Shown here in pieces: positions 1-5,520 of a DNA stretch of 5,624 nt. A program made the position numbers and the translations under genes. Location: the NCBI GenBank assembly GCA_003449495.1, contig DMHJ01000104.1:1-5624 (forward strand), read 5' to 3'. Numbering within the stretch: position 1 is the stretch's first letter; the number at the start of each line of letters is the position of its first letter. The notes beneath the pieces are model-generated. The model ran no database searches. It was not told the origin of the DNA and saw nothing but the letters and a program-made list of their open reading frames with translations. The stretch is from Clostridiales bacterium UBA8153. GTDB taxonomy: Bacteria; Bacillota; Sulfobacillia; UBA8153.

Positions 1-2
1 TG

Positions 3-608
3 GAACGGCGGGCCTGGCGGGGGAGCGGTGAGGGGAACCTCCTGGGCGAAGCCATGCGGCGAGGGGTGGCCGTGGATGACATTACCGCCGTTCCGGCCAA
101 GCTCCGTTTACCTTGCTACGCCCAGGAGATCCAGGCTATGGCCGTGGCGCCCCTGATGGCGGGGGGCCGTCCACTTGGTACCCTCAAGGTGTACTCGCCC
201 GTAGCCCGGCGCTGGTCGGAAGAAGCTCTCGGCTACTTGAATACCGTGGCGACCCAGGTGGGGCCGGCCGTGGAAAGCGCCCACGCCTATGCTGCCCTAC
301 GGAGGCAGCACATCAACGCCGTGCAGGCCTTGGCCACCGCCCTGGAGGTCAAGGGCGAGTACACGCGAGGGCACTGCGTGCGCATCGCCCGGCTGGCGCA
401 AGCTTGTGCCGAGGTTATCGGCCTGGATGAGGACCACCGGGAGCACCTCTACGTGGCCGCCCTCCTCCATGATGTAGGGAAGATCGGTGTCCCCGGACGG
501 GTGCTGCACCAGGCCGGCGCCTTGGACCCCCACGAGAGGGAAGAGGTCAAATGCCAGCCGCTACTGGGCGTGAAGATCGTTGAACCTGTCGGCTTCACCC
601 CCCCCTAG
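3..608 (+). CDS. GAF + HD-GYP protein, N-terminal part (5' cut by window, frameshifted at 3')
   Basis: This frame is open from the left edge, so the ATG at 54 is unlikely to be the true start and the gene begins outside the window. Counting from that ATG, residues 1-80 are the end of a GAF sensor domain (VAPLMAGGRPLGTLKVYSP, then an A-Q-V-G-P-A-V-E-S-A type final helix). From about residue 88 an HD-GYP domain begins: E98 and H107 (EVKGEYTRGH) and the HD pair H139-D140 in LLHDVGKIGVP. HD-GYP domains usually hydrolyse the second messenger c-di-GMP in the cytoplasm using a di- or tri-metal site, with the GAF domain sensing a ligand. The frame stops at TAG 606-608, directly after eight C, in mid-domain; the rest continues in another frame from 608. 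At residue 168 the conserved His of the 'HP' motif, a metal ligand in characterised homologues, is Gln (CQPLLG). The domain assignment is secure. Whether the protein is functional is doubtful unless the frameshift is a sequencing error or is bypassed. Confidence 0.85.
   Translation, partial: ERRAWRGSGEGNLLGEAMRRGVAVDDITAVPAKLRLPCYAQEIQAMAVAPLMAGGRPLGTLKVYSPVARRWSEEALGYLNTVATQVGPAVESAHAYAALRRQHINAVQALATALEVKGEYTRGHCVRIARLAQACAEVIGLDEDHREHLYVAALLHDVGKIGVPGRVLHQAGALDPHEREEVKCQPLLGVKIVEPVGFTPP
598..605 (+). other. C8 homopolymer at the HD-GYP frameshift
   Basis: Eight consecutive C lie immediately before the TAG (606-608) that ends the upstream frame. In the upstream frame the run reads ACC CCC CCC TAG. 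With nine C it would read ACC CCC CCC CTA, and with six it would read ACC CCC CTA; both restore one continuous HD-GYP domain. Such runs are hot spots for sequencing error, replication slippage and transcriptional slippage. A ribosomal -1 slip on CCC CCC next to a stop codon is also conceivable. The sequence alone cannot separate these. Confidence 0.75.
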
Positions 609-880
609 TGGTTGCCGCCACCCGGTCCCACCACGAACACTGGAACGGGCGGGGCTATCCCGATGGCTTGGCCGGCGAGGCGATCCCGCTCCTGGCCCGC
701 ATCATCAGTGTGGCCGACGCCTACGATGCCATCAGCTCCGAGCGGCCCTTCTGCGGTCCCAGCACCGGCGCGGCTACCGTGGCCGCGCTAGGCCGGGGAG
801 CGGGATCCCAGTTTGACCCGGCAGTGGTGGAGGCATTTCTGCAATTGCCCGGGATGGGGTTGGACCGGCCGCCGGCGTAA
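608..880 (+). CDS. HD-GYP domain C-terminal half (continuation of the preceding gene after a frameshift)
   Basis: This frame carries the missing second half of the HD-GYP domain: the HHE metal motif (629-637), NGRGYPDG (644-667) which is the GYP signature, then ARIISVADAYDAI with its conserved Asp, ERPF, and the usual C-terminal GSQFDPAVVEAFL. It ends at TAA 878-880, at the normal place for an HD-GYP protein. There is no Shine-Dalgarno sequence before the GTG at 608, only a C run, so independent translation is unlikely and the GTG is simply where the frame opens. Joining it to the upstream frame needs one extra C, or two fewer, in the 598-605 run. The usual WDG of the family reads WNG here and the usual R of DRPYR is C, so the fragment may be drifting. 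Best read as one broken, or slippage-dependent, c-di-GMP phosphodiesterase-type gene with 3-608. Confidence 0.8.
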   Translation: MVAATRSHHEHWNGRGYPDGLAGEAIPLLARIISVADAYDAISSERPFCGPSTGAATVAALGRGAGSQFDPAVVEAFLQLPGMGLDRPPA

Positions 881-990
881 GGCCGGGACCTCACCGGCAC
901 CCGGTGGCGGCCGGTAGCCCGGGAGACATGGTCGCCCGTGGCAGCCCCAAGCTCCTGCGGGAGGCGGGTAATCGTCCATGACCACCGGGT

Positions 991-1009
991 CCTACCGGGA
1001 GCCGGTAGG
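991..1009 (+). other. Perfect 8-bp hairpin downstream of the HD-GYP gene
   Basis: CCTACCGG, a three-base loop (GAG) and CCGGTAGG form a perfect 8-bp stem about 110 bases after the HD-GYP stop. No T-tract follows (TGTGATAGCAG comes next), so it does not look like a standard intrinsic terminator. It could be a protein site, part of a structured transcript or a chance GC-rich palindrome. Confidence 0.4.
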
Positions 1010-1337
1010 TGTGATAGCAGTTGCGGAACGATTGCCTCTGCACTGGGCGGGCCTGCCTGTAGACGCCGTCTGACGCCGGGTGTGCCTACCTCGCCTCGCT
1101 TTCCTCCTGCTTCTTCACGCTTCCAGACCCATGCCCGCCTGGGTAAGGGGCCCGGCTATCCTGCTGAGAGGGCCGGCCGCTGTTTGACCGTAGCCGACCG
1201 CCCGCCGGAGCTCTCCCCACGATCTTGCCTCCCGTAGGACCGCCTACCAGCTGCAAAGCAGCCGGCAGCATCCAGGTCACCGGCGACCCTCACCGTAACC
1301 ACCTATTATGTTAGCGTCATAGCATGGTGGCGAAGAA

Positions 1338-1345
1338 GGGAGGTG
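1338..1345 (+). promoter_or_regulatory. Strong ribosome binding site deciding the DUF3794 start
   Basis: GGGAGGTG contains the seven-base GGAGGTG complement to the 16S rRNA 3' end and sits five bases before ATG 1351. It excludes the in-frame ATG at 1324, which lies upstream of it. Confidence 0.8.
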
Positions 1346-1350
1346 TCTCT

Positions 1351-1890
1351 ATGGAGGTCCAGGGGGAAATCCGAAGCAGAAACCCGGTTTACCCGCCCTT
1401 TCCACTGCCGCCTCCACCCGGGATCCTGGTCCAGACCAAGCAGGTCATTGGGACCGGCCAATGCCGGGTGCTGTTGACTCCCAGTATGACGCTGTTCCCG
1501 CCTGCCGTTGAGATCAAGGATGTCCACATGCGGGTGGAAGTCCTTGAGGCACTGGTATGTACCGACCAGGTCCTGGTCAATGCCGTGCTGCACAAGAACG
1601 TCAACTTCAAGGCCAAAAGGTTCGTGCACCGGCCTTGCGACTCCCGCGTCCGCGGCCACGACACCCGTTACGGGGAGGTCAGGTACTGCCGGGCCAGCTT
1701 CCCGTTCAGCTGTGTCATCTGCGTGGACGGCGCGCAGCGGGGTGACACCGCCGAAGTCGTCAATGCGGAAGTGCCGGAAGACTGCGCGTTCGAGTTCTTG
1801 GAGAGAGACGGGCTAGTGCTGCGGGAGAAGCTGCTGGCCTTGATCGTAGTCAAGGTAGTCAGGGATGTACAGCAGTTCATTGGAGGATGA
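1351..1890 (+). CDS. DUF3794 / SPOCS-domain spore protein, single domain
   Basis: This encodes 179 residues with one SPOCS (DUF3794) domain, roughly residues 53-173. The marks are the order VEIKDVHMRVEVLE, VLVNAVLHKNVNF, FPFSCVICVDGAQRGD and LLALIVVKVV, which follows the family's beta-rich pattern (…VQGVLHKQI…, …PF…V.VPGA.PG…, …VVLEIFVKV…). SPOCS domains occur in Firmicute spore proteins, notably SipL, which contacts SpoIVA and ties the coat to the spore surface; many single-domain relatives are uncharacterised. The protein has no signal peptide, no transmembrane segment and no LysM domain. The ATG at 1351 is chosen over the in-frame ATG at 1324 because GGGAGGTG (1338-1345) lies just before it, at ideal spacing. 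Odd points are seven cysteines (38, 70, 96, 113, 121, 124, 145), including a C-x2-C, and a loop between HKN and FPF that looks about 17 residues longer than usual. The N-terminus is proline-rich (residues 12-23). A role in coat or envelope assembly is inferred from family and neighbours. Confidence 0.85.
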   Translation: MEVQGEIRSRNPVYPPFPLPPPPGILVQTKQVIGTGQCRVLLTPSMTLFPPAVEIKDVHMRVEVLEALVCTDQVLVNAVLHKNVNFKAKRFVHRPCDSRVRGHDTRYGEVRYCRASFPFSCVICVDGAQRGDTAEVVNAEVPEDCAFEFLERDGLVLREKLLALIVVKVVRDVQQFIGG

Positions 1891-2012
1891 CGATCATACT
1901 GTGGTCATACCGGCGAGGGCCTGGCGGCTCTCCCCGGTTGCCTTCTACATAGTAACCCCGGCCAGGGAGAGAACATGGGTAGCCCACGCTACACAACGAA
2001 GGGGGTTAGAAG

Positions 2013-2213
2013 GTGCCAAGCCTGAGCCAGAAGGAGCTGCTCCTGATACAAGACCAGCTCGCCCGGGAGAGGAACATCCAGAAGTTCACCACATTTGCCG
2101 CCAGCCAATGCACTGACAGTGGGGCCCGGGCCCTACTACGGCGGATCTCCGGCGACCACGAGCGCTCGTACCAGGCCGTTGCCCGCCACCTGGGCAAGGC
2201 CCAAGTCCAGTAA
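2013..2213 (+). CDS. Small CotF-like spore coat protein, first of a pair
   Basis: This is a 66-residue, mostly helical, charged protein starting at GTG after AAGGGGG (1999-2005), about seven bases upstream. The pattern LSQKELLLIQDQLARERN, a central ASQCTD, then LRRISGDHERSYQAVARHL, matches the short proteins annotated as 'spore coat protein' in clostridia. These often precede a CotF-domain gene and resemble half of a ferritin-like or CotF helical bundle: LxxxEL…Y…C.D..L……H…Y…L. It has one cysteine (C33), no signal peptide and no membrane segment. It lies 14 bases upstream of the second small coat gene, so the two are almost certainly co-transcribed and may form a hetero-bundle (inference). 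Coat function is by family resemblance; no enzymatic residues are seen. Confidence 0.75.
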   Translation: MPSLSQKELLLIQDQLARERNIQKFTTFAASQCTDSGARALLRRISGDHERSYQAVARHLGKAQVQ

Positions 2214-2227
2214 GGGGGGTATCGGCA

Positions 2228-2482
2228 TTGGTCCAGAATATGACCGACCGCGACTTCATCGGAATGGCCTTAAACCAGCACAAACTGCTGGCCGGCCTGC
2301 TGGCCACCGGCATCCTCGCATCCACCGGCGAGCAACTGCGCCATGAGCTCCGGACCGAACTGGACGACTGCATGAAGCACCAAAAGGAGATCTTCGACTT
2401 CATGAGCCGGAAAGGCTGGTACCGGACCAAGACGGCAGCAGCCAGTGACGTGGCGAGCGCCCAGACGCAGTACGTGAAGTAG
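2228..2482 (+). CDS. CotF-domain spore coat protein, second of a pair
   Basis: This 84-residue protein resembles the Coat F family (PF07875): an N-terminal TDRDFIGMALNQHKLLAGLL helix, a middle helix with GEQLRHELRTELDDCMKHQ, then IFDFMSRKGWY (residues 55-65), whose M-x2-KGWY motif is the family hallmark, and a short tail (AAASDVASAQTQYVK). CotF proteins are structural components of the endospore coat, made in the mother cell. The start is TTG at 2228, because AAGGGGGG (2212-2219) overlaps the previous stop codon and leaves eight bases of spacing. The ATG at 2240 would give 80 residues but has about 20 bases of spacing. It sits 14 bases after the first coat gene and is followed by a likely terminator near 2565-2607. 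It is shorter than Bacillus CotF but normal for the clostridial small form. Confidence 0.83.
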   Translation: MVQNMTDRDFIGMALNQHKLLAGLLATGILASTGEQLRHELRTELDDCMKHQKEIFDFMSRKGWYRTKTAAASDVASAQTQYVK

Positions 2483-2564
2483 GGAACGGGGTACCCGAGA
2501 AGGATGCGCCGGTGTATCCGGCAAGTCCTGCGCACCCGAAGGCGGGGCGGGCCGCGCCGGCCGG

Positions 2565-2607
2565 CTCCGGGATGCCTGGGGGGCATCCCCCGGCACCCCG
2601 GAGTTTT
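2565..2607 (+). terminator. Probable intrinsic terminator of the coat gene pair
   Basis: CTCCGGG (2565-2571) pairs with CCCGGAG (2597-2603) and encloses a second inverted repeat, ATGCC/GGCAT (2572-2576 with 2582-2586). TTTT (2604-2607) follows directly. The structure lies between the convergent coat pair and the M42 peptidase gene. The T-tract orients it to the + strand; no A-tract on its left side supports a minus-strand terminator. An alternative inner fold pairs GGGATGCC (2569-2576) with GGCATCCC (2582-2589). Confidence 0.5.
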
Positions 2608-2619
2608 ACCCCGGCGCCA

Positions 2620-3705
2620 TTACACGAAGGCCCAGGTCCGGGCTTCGGGTGCCTTACGCACCACCGCTTCCAGCAGCAGAGTACACCAGGCCGCGTCGTT
2701 GAGGTCGGCCAGCTCCACCGGGGAGTGGGCATAGCGGCGGGGCAGGGTGATGGGGGCGCAGGGAATGCCCGCCCTGGCCAAGTGGATGGCCGAGGCGTCG
2801 GTGTTCCCAGGAAACAAGGCTCGTTGCAGGGGGATGTCGTTTTCCTGGGCGGCCTCCATCACCAGCCGCTCCATGATGGGGTTCAATAACAGGCCGTGCC
2901 AGCCGTCGTTGCCGCTGGCCAGCTGCAGTACCGGCCCCCGGCCGATGGCCACCGCCAGTTCCCGGTGAAAAGCTACGTCGGGAGTGTCACCGGCCGGAAT
3001 GGTATCCAGGGCCACGGCGAACTCGGGGTCCAGCCGGTAGGCGGCCACCATGGCCCCGCGCAGCCCCACTTCTTCCTGCACCGCCAGTACGCCGGCGACG
3101 GTCCCGGGGAAACCGGTGCCCGCTAAACGCTGGAACACCTCCCAGAGCACGCTGCACCCCAACCGGTTGTCCAAGGCCTTGCCCGCGAACCGCTGCCCGC
3201 CCGGAAAAAACTCGACCTCACTCTTGAAGGCAATGGGATCCCCTACCTTGATGCCCAAGGCGGCCACTTCGGCGGCTGAAGCCGCCCCTACGTCGATGTA
3301 AAGCTCGGAAGCGGGCCTCACTTCCGTGCGTTCTTTGGGCGAAAGTAGGTGCCCCGGGCGAACCCCGATCACGCCCAGCCTTCCGCTGACGCTCACTTTG
3401 CGGGCGGGAAGCAGGGCGTCTACGGTGCCTCCCACCTTTCTGAACCTGATGAAGCCCTGGGGCTCCACGCTCTGGACGATGGCCCCGATCTCGTCGCAAT
3501 GGGCGCAAATCATGAACAGGGGCCCGCCCTCCCGGCCCTCCAGGTAGGCAAAGACATTGCCCATGCGGTCCACTTCCACCCGGTCCGCGCAGGTGCCGAA
3601 AACCTCGCTAAGCCGCTGGACCACCGGGCCTTCCCGGCCCGACACCCCATCCACGGCAGTCAGGTACAGAAGCTTCTCTTTGATGCGCGCCTTCAGCTCG
3701 TCCAC
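2620..3705 (-). CDS. M42-family metallo-aminopeptidase (glutamyl aminopeptidase / endoglucanase-M type)
   Basis: This 361-residue protein is the normal length for peptidase family M42: cytoplasmic, tetrahedral, di-metal aminopeptidases such as TET and PepA-like enzymes that trim peptides from their N-termini. All expected residues are visible: H69 in AHCDEIG with D71, D179 in KALDNRLGC (bridging ligand), catalytic E211 and metal ligand E212 in VQEEVGLRGA, D234 in ALDTIPAGD, and H327 in YAHSPVE. The N-terminal GVSGREGPV and R-x-GNVFA strands are also typical. The dimerisation-type beta-barrel insert falls around residues 75-170. The start is GTG at 3705-3703: an in-frame TGA lies just upstream, and GAGGGG precedes it by about ten bases. 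The two nearby ATGs are out of frame. Some M42 proteins are annotated as cellulases, but the residue set supports a peptidase. Substrate preference cannot be read. It lies downstream of the SIMPL gene on the same strand but behind a likely terminator. Confidence 0.93.
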   Translation of the reverse strand: MDELKARIKEKLLYLTAVDGVSGREGPVVQRLSEVFGTCADRVEVDRMGNVFAYLEGREGGPLFMICAHCDEIGAIVQSVEPQGFIRFRKVGGTVDALLPARKVSVSGRLGVIGVRPGHLLSPKERTEVRPASELYIDVGAASAAEVAALGIKVGDPIAFKSEVEFFPGGQRFAGKALDNRLGCSVLWEVFQRLAGTGFPGTVAGVLAVQEEVGLRGAMVAAYRLDPEFAVALDTIPAGDTPDVAFHRELAVAIGRGPVLQLASGNDGWHGLLLNPIMERLVMEAAQENDIPLQRALFPGNTDASAIHLARAGIPCAPITLPRRYAHSPVELADLNDAAWCTLLLEAVVRKAPEARTWAFV

Positions 3706-3819
3706 CCGGCATCATCCCCTCTTTGGCATTGTCCCTACGGTTCCAGGCTGGTGCCGCTGATTCCTTTGACCGGTAACCCGCCTGTGGGGGTGATGGCAGG
3801 AAATGGTGAAGCCGTGACG

Positions 3820-3866
3820 AAAGAAAAGGCGGACAGCCCGGGACCGGATACCGGCCGGCCCCGGGC
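3820..3866 (-). terminator. Probable intrinsic terminator after the SIMPL gene
   Basis: Read on the minus strand, GCCCGGG-G-CCGG (3866-3855) pairs with CCGG-T-CCCGGGC (3847-3836) around a seven-base loop. This gives a 12-pair stem with one G-U wobble, starting seven bases after the SIMPL stop codon. An eight-base spacer and then TTTTCTTT (3827-3820) follow. The G-U pair forms only in RNA made from the minus strand, which supports this orientation. The T-tract is farther from the stem than usual, so efficiency is uncertain. Confidence 0.55.
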
Positions 3867-3872
3867 GCGGCT

Positions 3873-4631
3873 CTACCTGAGGATGAATTTTACTGTAACG
3901 TGGGCGGTCAGCTCCTGCTCGCCCGGCAGGATGGGTGTGGCCACGTCCGCGGTCATGCGGGCAAACTCCATCATCGGCGGCATGGGGGAGAAGGAGCCGC
4001 TCTCATCCATGGACCTGATGCCCGCTACCGTCAGACCCGCGGCGGCGGCCAGCCGGTCGGCTTTGGCCCGGGCGTGGGCGTGGGCCCGGGTGAGGGCCTC
4101 CAGGTTTGCGGCGGTGGTGTCGGCAACTCCGAACCTGATGCCCTGCACGGTGTTGGCACCCGCCCGTATGGCGGTGTCGATGAGGGTACCGGACTGCTGT
4201 AGCTGCGTGGTGTGCACGTGCAGGGTGTTAGTTACCTGGTAGCCCACGATCTGGGGTGTGGCGGGGCCTCCCCGTAGTTTGGCCTCAGGATGTTCCCACA
4301 CCGGGCTGAGCGAGAAACCACCGGTGCGCATCTGTGCCTCCGGGATGCCGGCCCCTCGCAGAGCCTGGATCACGTTGGCCATGAGTTGGGCGTTGCGGGC
4401 CTGGGCCTCGTGGGCGGTGGTGGCCTGGGTCAGGGTGCCGAAGCTGAGGTGGGCAAGGTCGGGCACCAGGCGCACGGTGCCTTGGCCTGACACCGTGAGG
4501 GTGATCTCCGGATCATCCGGGGCGGCCGGCCCTGCCTGTGCCGCCGGTAGCGGACGGTAGTGGATGCCCGCCACGAAGACCAAGGCGGCCACGGCAACCG
4601 TAAGCAGGGCGTGTTTTCGCGTTACCATCAC
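3873..4631 (-). CDS. Secreted SIMPL-domain (DUF541 / YggE-like) protein
   Basis: This protein has 252 residues. Residues 4-33 form a signal peptide or membrane anchor: TRK, a hydrophobic stretch to about residue 23, and a likely AQA cleavage site at 31-33. The rest is one SIMPL/DUF541 domain (PF04402): VSGQGTVRLVPDLAHLSFG (47-65) is the typical entry motif, GANTVQGIRFGVADT sits in the middle, and the AHAHARAKADRLAAAAG helix with a following ES-x-SFSP segment completes it. These proteins form periplasmic, surface or secreted oligomers. E. coli YggE (BP26 type) is linked to oxidative stress tolerance, but the biochemical role in Firmicutes is unknown. GTG 4631-4629 is followed at once by ATG 4628-4626; AAAAGGAGG lies 9 bases before the GTG and 12 before the ATG, so either may be used (251 or 252 residues). 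The gene is divergent from the PK-C-like gene, with about 70 bases between starts. It may be lipid-free and soluble, since no lipobox Cys is present. Confidence 0.88.
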   Translation of the reverse strand: MMVTRKHALLTVAVAALVFVAGIHYRPLPAAQAGPAAPDDPEITLTVSGQGTVRLVPDLAHLSFGTLTQATTAHEAQARNAQLMANVIQALRGAGIPEAQMRTGGFSLSPVWEHPEAKLRGGPATPQIVGYQVTNTLHVHTTQLQQSGTLIDTAIRAGANTVQGIRFGVADTTAANLEALTRAHAHARAKADRLAAAAGLTVAGIRSMDESGSFSPMPPMMEFARMTADVATPILPGEQELTAHVTVKFILR

Positions 4632-4640
4632 TTTATCCAG

Positions 4641-4649
4641 CCTCCTTTT
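4641..4649 (-). promoter_or_regulatory. Strong Shine-Dalgarno site of the SIMPL gene
   Basis: On the minus strand AAAAGGAGG contains a full AAGGAGG consensus. It fixes the start at the GTG-ATG pair at 4631-4626 and rules out more distal starts. Confidence 0.75.
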
Positions 4650-4701
4650 GGGCTACCGACGAACGGGCTACCAGAAAGTTCCCGGAGGGGAGCATCGCGC
4701 T

Positions 4702-5250
4702 ATGTATTGGAATGAGCGAGGCCAGGCCATGACGGAGCAGACCGCTTGTTGCGCCATCGAGCGTGCCACCCAATTGGGCATCGAGCATGTGGTCGTGGCA
4801 TCCAACAGCGGATACACGGCGGACTTCTTCTTGGGCCGGGTTGCCAAGCTGATCGTGGTAACTCACCATTCCGGGTTCCGCGAGCCGGGCCACCAGGAAC
4901 TGCCGGACGATGTCCGCCGGCGCCTGGAGGTAGGTGGAGCCAGAGTGCTCACCACTACCCACTTGTTCGCCAACATCGAGCGGTCGGTAACCAACAAGTT
5001 TGGGGGCTTGTATCCGGGTGGCCTGGTTGCCGCCACCCTGCGGCTGTTCGGCCAAGGGGTCAAAGTCTGCCTGGAGGTTGCCACCATGGCTTTGGATGCC
5101 GGCATGGTGCCCTACGGCCGGGAGATCATCGCGGTGGGGGGAAGCGGGCGGGGAGCGGATACGGCCATGGTGGTGAAGCCGGCTCACTCCAATGCCTTTT
5201 TTGACGGACAGGTATTGGAGCTCATCTGCAAGCCGCGGCAACCCCGCTGA
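4702..5250 (+). CDS. Stand-alone pyruvate kinase C-terminal-like (alpha/beta) domain protein
   Basis: This encodes 182 residues forming one domain related to the C-terminal regulatory domain of pyruvate kinase (PF02887), with no catalytic barrel. The visible marks are T-x2-CCAIERATQLGI, VVASNSGYTADFF (31-43), VTHHSGFREPG (53-63), a KFGGLYPGG turn (99-107), FGQGVKVCLEVATMALDAGM (116-135), VGGSGRGADTA (145-155) and PAHSNAFFD (160-168). Stand-alone proteins of this type are widespread in archaea and thermophilic Firmicutes and have no established function; the glycine-rich loops suggest binding of a phosphorylated ligand (inference). The frame is open further upstream to 4564, but there it overlaps the SIMPL gene antisense and loses similarity. 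ATG 4702 follows GGAGGGG (4684-4690) by 11 bases, and its first residues (MYWNERGQ) align with the usual 'YFExPG' start of the family. It is a probable single-gene transcript, divergent from SIMPL. Confidence 0.85.
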   Translation: MYWNERGQAMTEQTACCAIERATQLGIEHVVVASNSGYTADFFLGRVAKLIVVTHHSGFREPGHQELPDDVRRRLEVGGARVLTTTHLFANIERSVTNKFGGLYPGGLVAATLRLFGQGVKVCLEVATMALDAGMVPYGREIIAVGGSGRGADTAMVVKPAHSNAFFDGQVLELICKPRQPR

Positions 5251-5258
5251 TACGGCAA

Positions 5259-5291
5259 CGGGCTTCCGGGTAGGCTACACGGAAGGGCCCG
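5259..5291 (+). terminator. Possible terminator hairpin after the PK-C-like gene
   Basis: CGGGC-TTCCG (5259-5268) pairs with CGGAA-GG-GCCCG (5280-5291): ten pairs with a two-base bulge and an 11-base loop, starting eight bases after the stop codon. No T-tract follows, so it may act only weakly, or be a processing or stability element. Positions 5292-5520 show no recognisable gene. Confidence 0.3.
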
Positions 5292-5520
5292 GGCGGTTGC
5301 GCTGGCCGGAGCCGGTGCAGTGTACATCCCGGCCCGCCGGCACCACGAGGACTACGGGGTGAGCAACGACCGGCCCATGGGAACGCCTGTCGTATGGATG
5401 ATGCGCGGGAACCGGACCGGCCACGCACGATCGTTTGCTGCGGGACGGGACGAAACCGGCAACCGCTCATAGCGGGGTCCGGTGTCCTGTGAGTTGTGGA
5501 GAAGGGGGCAAAGCTGTACT

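Larger units (their letters stand above)
881..1350. other. Non-coding stretch with short hairpins, no gene recognised
   Basis: I see no protein-coding signal here: the open frames have low-complexity Arg/Pro/Ser-rich translations typical of GC-rich shadow frames, and none has a ribosome binding site with a recognisable product. No tRNA or rRNA motif was found. It holds several small inverted repeats: CACCGG/CCGGTG (892-906), CCTACCGG/CCGGTAGG (991-1009), GTAGG/CCTAC (1234-1247) and GCTGC/GCAGC (1250-1262). A pyrimidine-rich tract spans about 1089-1130. TATTAT at 1304-1309 resembles a sigma-A -10 box, but no -35 lies at the right distance, so I do not call a promoter. The 3' end must contain the leader of the DUF3794 gene. 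Confidence 0.6.

Noticed and set aside
938..1237. + strand open frame of 99 codons in the gene-free stretch.
   Set aside because: The product is Arg/Pro/Ser/Cys-rich with no domain, no binding site precedes the start, and its composition is typical of a non-coding GC-rich frame.
1318..1326. CATAGCATG, resembling a sigma-K -10 element upstream of the DUF3794 gene.
   Set aside because: It would place the transcription start almost on the ribosome binding site at 1338, and no well-placed -35 is evident.
3349..4242. Long + strand open frame (297 codons) antisense to the M42 and SIMPL genes.
   Set aside because: It is a shadow frame: both minus-strand genes are clear family members with complete motifs, and the + strand translation has no recognisable domain or ribosome binding site.
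4633..5241. Minus-strand open frame of 202 codons opposite the PK-C-like gene.
   Set aside because: Its translation has no family features, while the opposite strand carries every motif of the PK-C-like family; it also overlaps the control region of the SIMPL gene.
5251..5472. The frame of the PK-C-like gene stays open for 73 codons after its TGA stop, up to TAG 5470-5472, suggesting stop readthrough or a small gene.
   Set aside because: The PK-C-like family normally ends at the KPR motif just before the TGA. The extension resembles nothing I know, a hairpin sits in it, and open frames of this length are common by chance in GC-rich DNA.
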